DNA from: Oscillospiraceae bacterium
GTDB taxonomy: Bacteria > Bacillota > Clostridia > Oscillospirales > Oscillospiraceae
Assembly (NCBI GenBank): GCA_902802215.1
Contig: CADCLH010000026.1
Location: 1 to 26,951, forward strand
Direction of reading: 5' to 3'
DNA length: 26,951 nt
Of this stretch, positions 21,697 through 26,951 are shown piece after piece. Below the pieces are notes generated by a model. That model was not told where the DNA came from. It saw only the letters and a program-made list of their open reading frames with translations, and ran no database searches. The translations under genes were made by a program, and so were the position numbers. How positions within the stretch are numbered: the first letter of the stretch is position 1; each line of letters begins with the position of its first letter.

Positions 21697-22998
21697 ATGT
21701 TTGATTTGCAGCATTTCGCCGACGCCGGCACCCTCGTCAACGCCACCGGCAATTTCGTCAACGCGGGAACCGGCGAAACCACGGACTTCGACAGCGCGCA
21801 CAGCCTGTCGAGCGAGCTCAAGGCCTTCTATGACACGGAGCTGCTGGAGAACGCCCGCAGCGAGCTGTTCTACGCGCAGTTCGCCAAGCGCCAGCCCCTG
21901 CCCGCCAACCACCACGGCGTCGTCGAGTGGCGCAAGTGGAACACCTTCGACAAGGCCGCAAAGCTCACCGAAGGCGTCATCCCCACCGGCCAGAAGTTCG
22001 GCGTCACCGCCGTCACCGGCACCGTCGATCAGTACGGCACCTACACCGCCATCACCGACAAGCTCGAGCTGCGCGCCTACGACGACGTCATCCTCGGCGC
22101 GACCGAGGAGATGGGCGCCTCCGCCGCCGAAACCCAGGAGGCCCTGATCCGCGACGCCCTCTTTACCAACACCAACGTCCTCTACTGCGACAAGATCACC
22201 CGTTCCACCGGCGCCGTCGCAGCGACCCCCAGCGCCCAGAGCGCGCTCGTCGAGAACGCGGACTACCACTGCCACCTCACCCCCGAGATGGTCAACAGGG
22301 CCGTCACCGTCATGAAGAAAAACCGCGTGCCCCGCATCGGCGGCAAGTACTGCGCGGTGATCCACCCCTCCGTCGCCCACGATCTCAGAAACGACGAGAG
22401 CTGGATCGAGGCGCACAAGTACGCCTCCCCCGAGGAGATCTTCAACGGAGAGATCGGCGAGCTGCACGGCGTGCGCTTCATCGAAAACGTCTTCGCCCCG
22501 GTGCTCAAGGGCGCGGACCTCGCCAGCGACAGCCGCACCCTGACCGTCAACTATTCCGACGGCTACTCCGGCGCCATCACGAGCGTCGCCTTCGACGGCG
22601 GCACCGTCGCCGGCAGCGCGCTGGTCGGCCGGTACATCTCCATCAACGGCGTCGTCGCCAAGATCACCGCGAACACCGCAAACGCCCTGACCTTCGCCTC
22701 CACCAACTTCGGCGCGATCAGCAACGATACCGTGATCTACCCCGCCGACTTCGGCGCCGACGATGCGGCCGCCTACGCGACCTACTTCTTCGGCAAGGAC
22801 TCCTTCGGCATCATCGATCCCGAGGGCGGCGCGCTGGAGATGATCATCCACGACAAGGGCGAGATCGGCGGCCCGCTCAACCAGTTCAGCACCATCGGCT
22901 ACAAGTTCGAGACCAACGGCGCGACCATCCTCTACCCCGAGCGTCTGCTGCGCGTGATGAGCACCAGCTCCTTCAGCGCATCCGACGAGGTCAACTGA
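21697..22998 (+). CDS. Major capsid protein, N4-gp56 family
   Basis: Major capsid protein of 433 residues of the N4-gp56 type. Family segments are FYDTELLENARSELFYAQFA, VEWRKWNTFDKAAKLTEG, TVDQYGTYTAITDKLEL, ATEEMGASAAETQEALIR and the late FFGKDSFGIIDPEGG. A domain rich in Thr/Ser/Gly (about 275-350: YSDGYSGAITSVAFDGG...) looks like a surface insertion. The N-terminus MFDLQHFADAG resembles the start of clostridial L27 and of staphylococcal phage capsid proteins cut by Prp, so removal of the first seven residues (after LQHF) is predicted. Start: ATG 21697 (13 bases from AAGGAG) or ATG 21685 (1 base away); both keep the motif. Confidence 0.9.
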   Translation: MFDLQHFADAGTLVNATGNFVNAGTGETTDFDSAHSLSSELKAFYDTELLENARSELFYAQFAKRQPLPANHHGVVEWRKWNTFDKAAKLTEGVIPTGQKFGVTAVTGTVDQYGTYTAITDKLELRAYDDVILGATEEMGASAAETQEALIRDALFTNTNVLYCDKITRSTGAVAATPSAQSALVENADYHCHLTPEMVNRAVTVMKKNRVPRIGGKYCAVIHPSVAHDLRNDESWIEAHKYASPEEIFNGEIGELHGVRFIENVFAPVLKGADLASDSRTLTVNYSDGYSGAITSVAFDGGTVAGSALVGRYISINGVVAKITANTANALTFASTNFGAISNDTVIYPADFGADDAAAYATYFFGKDSFGIIDPEGGALEMIIHDKGEIGGPLNQFSTIGYKFETNGATILYPERLLRVMSTSSFSASDEVN

Positions 22999-23012
22999 GA
23001 GGAGGGGACAAC

Positions 23013-23225
23013 ATGGCTGAAAAACGCATCGAGGTCTTTATCCCCAGAGGCGGCGACCGCGCCGATCCCAACCTCTTCGTCGGCATCAACGGGGTGAATT
23101 ACCTGCTGCCCAGAGGCAAGAAGTCCATGGTCCCCGCCGCGGTGGCCGAGGAGATCGCCAGAAGCGACCGCGCCGCCGACCGGCTCTACGAGAGCATGGA
23201 CGAGCGGAAGCAGACCGGCTCCTGA
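23013..23225 (+). CDS. Small phage protein after the capsid gene
   Basis: Protein of 70 residues starting MAEKRIEVFIPRGG, with a conserved-looking NLFVGINGVNYLLPRGK strand pair and a helical C-terminus (AVAEEIARSDRAADRLYES). Ribosome site GAGGAGGGG. The strand-loop-strand start and position suggest a head-decoration or joining protein, but no known family is recognised with certainty. Confidence 0.75.
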   Translation: MAEKRIEVFIPRGGDRADPNLFVGINGVNYLLPRGKKSMVPAAVAEEIARSDRAADRLYESMDERKQTGS

Positions 23226-23260
23226 TCCTGCGGGCGCCGACAGCATAAGGCAAACAGGAA

Positions 23261-23288
23261 CTTCCCGGGAGCGCGAGCTCCCGGGAAG
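23261..23288 (+). other. Perfect GNRA hairpin before the connector gene
   Basis: CTTCCCGGGAGC (23261-23272), GCGA tetraloop, GCTCCCGGGAAG (23277-23288): a 12-bp perfect stem whose 3' arm runs into the ribosome site AAGGAGG. No T run follows. It may be an RNase-resistant processing end that separates expression of capsid from connector genes. Confidence 0.75.
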
Positions 23289-23301
23289 AAGGAGGAAAAC
23301 A

Positions 23302-23603
23302 ATGAAAGCGATCGACATGATCGAGCGGGTGGATCTGCTCGAGCCCAACGACTATTCCCCCGAGCAGAAGCTGCACTGGCTCTCCAGCCTCGACGGGAAG
23401 GTGTTCCGGGAACTGATCGAGACCCATGAGGACGCGCCGACCGATACTATTACTATTTGCAGGCGATGATCGCGGCGGAAAACAGCGAGACACAGCGCTA
23501 CAACAAGCGCATGACGCTGTTCAACAGCGCCTACACCGCCTTCGCCGCCTGGTACGCCCGGACCCACCGGCCCAGACGCAGCGGCGATCATTTCCGCTTC
23601 TAG
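23302..23603 (+). pseudogene. Probable head-tail connector gene, frameshifted by a deletion
   Basis: The first frame starts MKAIDMIERVDLLEPNDYSPEQ, continues LHWLSSLDGKVFRELIETHE, then runs out of sense and stops at 23469. The next frame reads DRYYYYLQAMIAAENSETQ and continues to FNSAYTAFAAWYARTH, ending at 23603. In relatives I recall these two parts joined by about 25-30 residues in one protein of roughly 125 residues found after N4-gp56 capsid genes. So a deletion near 23435-23445 (bases lost: one more than a multiple of three) joined them out of frame. The stop TGA overlaps an ATG (ATGA, 23466-23469), so a coupled second product of 45 residues is possible. Ribosome site AAGGAGG. Confidence 0.65.
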
Positions 23604-23615
23604 GAGGGATGCGCC

Positions 23616-25370
23616 ATGGCACTGCTGCCGTCACTGAGCTATGAATACACCGAACGGGAGGTGACCGACACCTTCCGCGGCTACAACCACCAGCTCAAGA
23701 TCGACGAGGGAGAATTCTACGACATGCGCAATCTCACGAGCGCCTGCTTCCCCCTGCTCTCGAACCGCAAAAAGCGCGGGAGGGTGCGGAGCCTGACGGC
23801 GCCCGGAGGCCTGCTCGCCAAGGAAAAGCTGGCCTGGGTCGACGACGGGAAGCTGTATCTCGACGGAACGGCGACACCGCTCACGGGGCTGAGCGCCGGT
23901 GCCAAGCAGCTCGTCAGCATGGGGGCGTATATCGTCGTCTTTCCCGACAAGAAGTACTTCAACACCGCGGACCCGTCGGACCGGGGCAGCCTGGAGGCGC
24001 TCTATACCTCCACCGGCGCGGTGGAATATTCCCTCTGCCGCATCGACGGGACCGCCTATCAGCAGCCGACGGTATCGGATACGGCGCCGGACAGCCCGGA
24101 AAACGCGGCGCTCTGGATCGACACCTCAAAGGAGAAACACGTCCTGCGTCAGTGGAGCGCCGCCATGAGCGAGTGGAACGAGATCCCGACCGTCTATACC
24201 AAGCTGCGCTTTCGCTCGGAGGGCGAGCTGCCGACGCTCTTTCGCTGCGGCGACGGCGTGAGCATCTCGGGCGCAGGGCCGGCGGACGTCAACGGAGAGA
24301 AGATCCTCTGCGCGATCGGCGGCAGCGAGGGCGTCCTCGACTACATCGTGGTGACGGGACTGCTGGAGCAGGCGGCGACACAGACCGAGGGGTCGGTCCG
24401 TATCGAGCGGAGCGTCCCGGCGATGGATTATGTGATCGAATGCCAGAACCGGCTCTGGGGCTGCCGCTACGGGACAGAAAACGGAAAAAACCTGAACGAG
24501 ATCTACTGCTGCGCGCTCGGAGACTTCAAGAACTGGCGGCAGTATATGGGCCTGAGCACCGACAGCTGGACGGCCTCCGTCGGCTCGGACGGACCCTGGA
24601 CGGGCGCGGTCAACTACCTGGGCTGCCCCACGTTTTTCAAGGAAAACCGCATCCATCGCGTAGCCGTCTCCTCCGCCGGAGCCCACGCGGTCAGCGAGAC
24701 CGTATGCCGCGGCGTGCAGGAGGGCAGCGCGCAGAGCATCCAGGTGGTCAACGAGACGCTCTTTTACAAGAGCAGAAGCGACGTCTGCATCTATCAGGGC
24801 GGTTTTCCGCAGAGCATCAGCCAGCCGCTCGGCGACGAGGTCTATACGGACGCGGCCGCAGGAGCGGCGGGAGACCGCTACTACATCTCCATGCGCGGAG
24901 CCGACGGCGCGTACAGCTTCTTCGTCTACGACATCCGGCACGGGCTCTGGATGCGGGAGGATGAACTCCACGCCGCGGCGTTTGCCCGACTCGGCGACGA
25001 GCTGTACGCCCTCACCGCAGACGGGACGCTGCTGGCGCTGCTGGGAACGGAGGGCGAAAGAGAGCCCTACATCGCCTGGGAGGCGGAGACCGGGCTGCTG
25101 ACCTATCAGCACCCCGACCGCAAATACGTCTCCCGCTTCAACCTGCGCCTGAATATGGAGGAGGGCGCGGAGCTGAGCGTCTGGCTGATGTACGATTCCG
25201 ACGGGACCTGGGTGCGGCAGGGCCGTATCCGGGTGAAAGGCACCCGGACCGTGACCCTGCCGATCCGGCCGCGGCGCTGCGACCATCTGCGCATGAAACT
25301 GGTGGGGAAGGGCGAGGTCCGCCTCTACTCCATCGCAAAAATTCTGACGTACGGGAGTGATGTCGGATGA
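23616..25370 (+). CDS. Large virion protein, probable tail hub/stabiliser
   Basis: Protein of 584 residues, nearly all beta-strand by appearance, with repeated short strand-turn-strand units (WVDDGKLYLDGT, FYKSRSDVCIYQGGFPQS, DELYALTADGTLLALL) resembling beta-propeller blades. The N-terminus has DTFRGYNHQLKIDEGEFYDMRNLTS, a common start of phage proteins annotated as hub or stabilisation proteins downstream of capsid genes. The C-terminal 90 residues (RFNLRLNMEEGAELSVWLMYDSDGTW) look like a separate jelly-roll. A role like P22 gp10 is suggested by gene order only. Ribosome site GGAGG; overlaps the next gene by 4 bases (ATGA). Confidence 0.65.
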   Translation: MALLPSLSYEYTEREVTDTFRGYNHQLKIDEGEFYDMRNLTSACFPLLSNRKKRGRVRSLTAPGGLLAKEKLAWVDDGKLYLDGTATPLTGLSAGAKQLVSMGAYIVVFPDKKYFNTADPSDRGSLEALYTSTGAVEYSLCRIDGTAYQQPTVSDTAPDSPENAALWIDTSKEKHVLRQWSAAMSEWNEIPTVYTKLRFRSEGELPTLFRCGDGVSISGAGPADVNGEKILCAIGGSEGVLDYIVVTGLLEQAATQTEGSVRIERSVPAMDYVIECQNRLWGCRYGTENGKNLNEIYCCALGDFKNWRQYMGLSTDSWTASVGSDGPWTGAVNYLGCPTFFKENRIHRVAVSSAGAHAVSETVCRGVQEGSAQSIQVVNETLFYKSRSDVCIYQGGFPQSISQPLGDEVYTDAAAGAAGDRYYISMRGADGAYSFFVYDIRHGLWMREDELHAAAFARLGDELYALTADGTLLALLGTEGEREPYIAWEAETGLLTYQHPDRKYVSRFNLRLNMEEGAELSVWLMYDSDGTWVRQGRIRVKGTRTVTLPIRPRRCDHLRMKLVGKGEVRLYSIAKILTYGSDVG

Positions 25371-25477
25371 CAGAAATGCCGCCCATCCTTACAGGAGACG
25401 TACAGCAGCAGATCAATCAGCTGCGTGAGTATCTGATCCGGCTCATCCGGCAGCTAGAGGAGGAAAAACATGCTTGA
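25367..25477 (+). CDS. 36-residue coiled-coil phage protein
   Basis: Tiny gene starting MTEMPPILTGDVQQQINQLR, then EYLIRLIRQLEEEK, a clear heptad pattern of hydrophobic residues. It begins in the ATGA overlap with the preceding gene and ends 8 bases inside the next, so it is held in the operon by overlaps at both ends. A trimeric plug or adaptor is possible, but much shorter than P22 gp26. Function unknown. Confidence 0.6.
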   Translation: MTEMPPILTGDVQQQINQLREYLIRLIRQLEEEKHA

Positions 25478-26693
25478 ATGCTATGTCTGCGGGCAGAGCC
25501 TGAAGCTCTATACGCCGGTGATCGCGGCGGACAGCCTGCACTATCTGACGGGACTGGCACATTTCAGCGGCAGCGATTGGGACGATCACAGCGCCTGGCT
25601 CCATTTCCGGCAGGGGGAGACCCTTTACGACATTGCGCTCGACGAGGACGGCGCCTTTGACGAAGCTGCCGAGCTCAGTCTTACGGTCGGCGAATGGGAG
25701 CTCTACATGACGGGGACCGACGGGGAAGACCGCCTGACGACCGTTCCGGTCATGCTGACGGTAAAAGCCTCCGGCCTGGTGGACGCGCCGCTGCATCCGA
25801 TGCCGCTGAGCGTGGCCGAGCAGATCGACAGCAAGGCCACCACGGCGCTGGCCTTCGCCGCGGCCGTGAAGGCTGCGGCCGAAGCCGGGGCATATGACGG
25901 CGAGGACGGCAAGAGCTTCGTGATCGAGGGCTTCTACGACACCTTCGCCGATCTGGCCGCGGCGGTCCCAAACCCGGCGGCGGGAGAGGCCTTCGGCGTC
26001 GGGACGACCGCGCCCTATGACATCTATATCTGGGATGCGGTAAACGAAAGCTGGCGCAACAACGGTACGATCCAGGGCGCCAGAGGAGAAACCGGCGCGC
26101 ACGGCGCGACCTTTACCCCGTCCGTCGACGCCAGCGGCAACCTGAGCTGGACGAACGACGGAGGACTTGCCAACCCCGCCACACAGAACATCCGCGGACC
26201 GGCGGGCGCGGACGGGGCGACCGGCCCCGCGGGTCCCGGCGCCTTTGACGCTGCGGTCGGGGCGGGATACAGCGGGACCGAGGCGACCTTCAACGCGGCG
26301 CTGGCCGCGATCCCCTATCACAACGCGCGCCATCTGCCGACGGGGGCCGACCCCATCACGGTTCAGACCGGGAACCTGGCGAACGCCGCCGTGACGGCGG
26401 CAAAAATCGCCGCCGGAGCAGTCAGCATCAGCCTCAGCGGCACCATTGAGACGACGGACTGGACCGGAGCTGCCGCCCCGTATGCGGCGGAGATCGCGGC
26501 GAGCGGTCTGCTCGCAACGGACAAGCCTGTCGTTGACGCGGTCATGAGCGGGACATACGCGACGGATGAATCGCTTGATGAGGCATGGGGGCTGATCTAC
26601 CGGGCCGTGGCGGGCGCGGACACGATCACGTTCTATGCCAGGGAAGTGCCGGCTGTCGATCTGCCGTTCAGCCTGTTTGCTGTGAGGAAGTGA
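25470..26693 (+). CDS. Tail fibre protein with collagen-like segments
   Basis: Protein of 407 residues. Residues 1-110 form a compact beta domain (CYVCGQSLKLYTPVI...) like the attachment domain of baseplate or fibre proteins. A helical stretch rich in alanine follows (about 120-145, TTALAFAAAVKAAAEAGAYDG). FYDTFADLAAAVPNPAAGEAFGVG is a strand-rich segment often seen in fibres. Collagen-like Gly-X-Y runs (GARGETGAHGA, about 203; GPAGADGATGPAGPGA, about 241) would make triple-helical rods, then YHNARHLPTGADPI and a C-terminal globular domain (WTGAAAPYAAEI... VPAVDLPFSLFAVRK). It probably binds the host surface. Ribosome site AGGAGG; overlaps the coiled-coil gene. Confidence 0.85.
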   Translation: MLECYVCGQSLKLYTPVIAADSLHYLTGLAHFSGSDWDDHSAWLHFRQGETLYDIALDEDGAFDEAAELSLTVGEWELYMTGTDGEDRLTTVPVMLTVKASGLVDAPLHPMPLSVAEQIDSKATTALAFAAAVKAAAEAGAYDGEDGKSFVIEGFYDTFADLAAAVPNPAAGEAFGVGTTAPYDIYIWDAVNESWRNNGTIQGARGETGAHGATFTPSVDASGNLSWTNDGGLANPATQNIRGPAGADGATGPAGPGAFDAAVGAGYSGTEATFNAALAAIPYHNARHLPTGADPITVQTGNLANAAVTAAKIAAGAVSISLSGTIETTDWTGAAAPYAAEIAASGLLATDKPVVDAVMSGTYATDESLDEAWGLIYRAVAGADTITFYAREVPAVDLPFSLFAVRK

Positions 26694-26697
26694 CGCT

Positions 26698-26951
26698 ATG
26701 AGTGATGCATATCTGGTAAGGCGCGGAGGCTCCGGCGGATTGTCCGCCAACGCGGCGGTGCTGCATGTCAAAGCCCCCGCAGGCTGCACCGTCAGCTTTG
26801 CGAAGGGCGGTGTTGTCGCAAAGGTCCTCGGCCCCGGCAAGTCGCACGTCAACTCCGCAGACAGCAGTTTTGCAGACTGGTATTATGCGGTCACTCCCGG
26901 CAATTTCGGGTCGTGGACCGTTACAGGCGCAAACAGCGAAGGCAGCATCTC
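26698..26951 (+). CDS. Fibre-associated phage protein, cut by the right edge
   Basis: First 84 codons of a gene that runs off the window. It starts MSDAYLVRRGGSGGLSANAA, then KAPAGCTVSFAKGGVVAKVL and DWYYAVTPGNFGSWTVTG, beta-strand rich with Gly/Ser turns, like small phage carbohydrate-binding or fibre-tip domains. It follows the fibre gene with a 4-base gap and no clear strong ribosome site. The identity is not certain. Confidence 0.65.
   Translation, partial: MSDAYLVRRGGSGGLSANAAVLHVKAPAGCTVSFAKGGVVAKVLGPGKSHVNSADSSFADWYYAVTPGNFGSWTVTGANSEGSI

Larger units (their letters stand above)
14711..26951. mobile_element. Prophage (immunity and virion modules), open at the right edge
   Basis: From 14711 the gene content becomes phage: ImmA-like protein, broken XRE repressor, TerS, TerL, portal, Prp protease, scaffold, N4-gp56-type capsid, tail genes. 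Genes on the plus strand overlap by 1-8 bases in many places. The combination of a P22-like gene order with no tape-measure or sheath gene in view points to a short-tailed phage, as inference. The left border lies between the repeat at 14685 and 14711, or is an old truncated edge; no attachment repeat or tRNA is visible and no integrase lies in the window. Confidence 0.85.

Noticed and set aside
21274..22851. Open frame of 525 codons antisense to scaffold and capsid genes
   Set aside because: Shadow of strongly biased codons in the capsid gene; spans two real genes.

Overview
The window is high-GC DNA from a strictly anaerobic, spore-forming gut-type Clostridia, most likely an Oscillospirales relative. 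The signs are SpoIIP, a reverse rubrerythrin with a rubredoxin, HU, an RqcP-like S4 protein, strong AGGAGG ribosome sites, and dispersed hairpin repeats of a kind common in such genomes. No rRNA, tRNA, CRISPR array or insertion sequence was seen.

Chromosomal part (1-14.7 kb). A CbxX/SpoVK-type AAA+ ATPase, open at the left edge, ends at a strong terminator. A repeat-rich spacer follows, then a three-gene GntR(YtrA-type)-ABC ATPase-permease operon behind a consensus promoter that overlaps an 11-bp perfect inverted repeat. On the minus strand lie an S4-domain protein, HU, a MurJ/YtgP-like flippase and an FAD-dependent dehydrogenase (COG2509 type) with a leader of about 220 nt. Next is an unusual membrane-anchored protein with a zinc ribbon, TPR-like repeats and YD-like repeats. 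On the plus strand are spoIIP, a reverse rubrerythrin-rubredoxin operon and a DUF805 membrane protein. On the minus strand thrC and a ThrH-like phosphatase/phosphotransferase form an operon, which suggests a route to threonine that does not need a classical homoserine kinase.

Prophage part (about 14.7 kb to the right edge). An ImmA/IrrE-like protein and an XRE repressor broken by an internal deletion are read leftward. Then, all rightward and tightly overlapping, come small proteins, TerS, TerL, portal, a Prp-type cysteine protease, a structural protein, a scaffold-like protein, an N4-gp56-type major capsid protein, a small protein, a frameshifted probable connector, a large virion protein, a tiny coiled coil, a tail fibre with collagen-like segments, and a further fibre-like gene cut by the edge. 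No integrase, replication or lysis gene lies in the window.

The most interesting points are: (1) a phage-encoded Prp protease next to a capsid protein whose N-terminus carries an L27-like LQHFA site, suggesting a self-contained capsid-maturation pair; (2) four copies of a hairpin repeat with compensatory base changes and a constant TGCG loop; (3) two phage genes (repressor and connector) broken by frame-changing deletions; (4) the zinc-ribbon/TPR/YD membrane protein.
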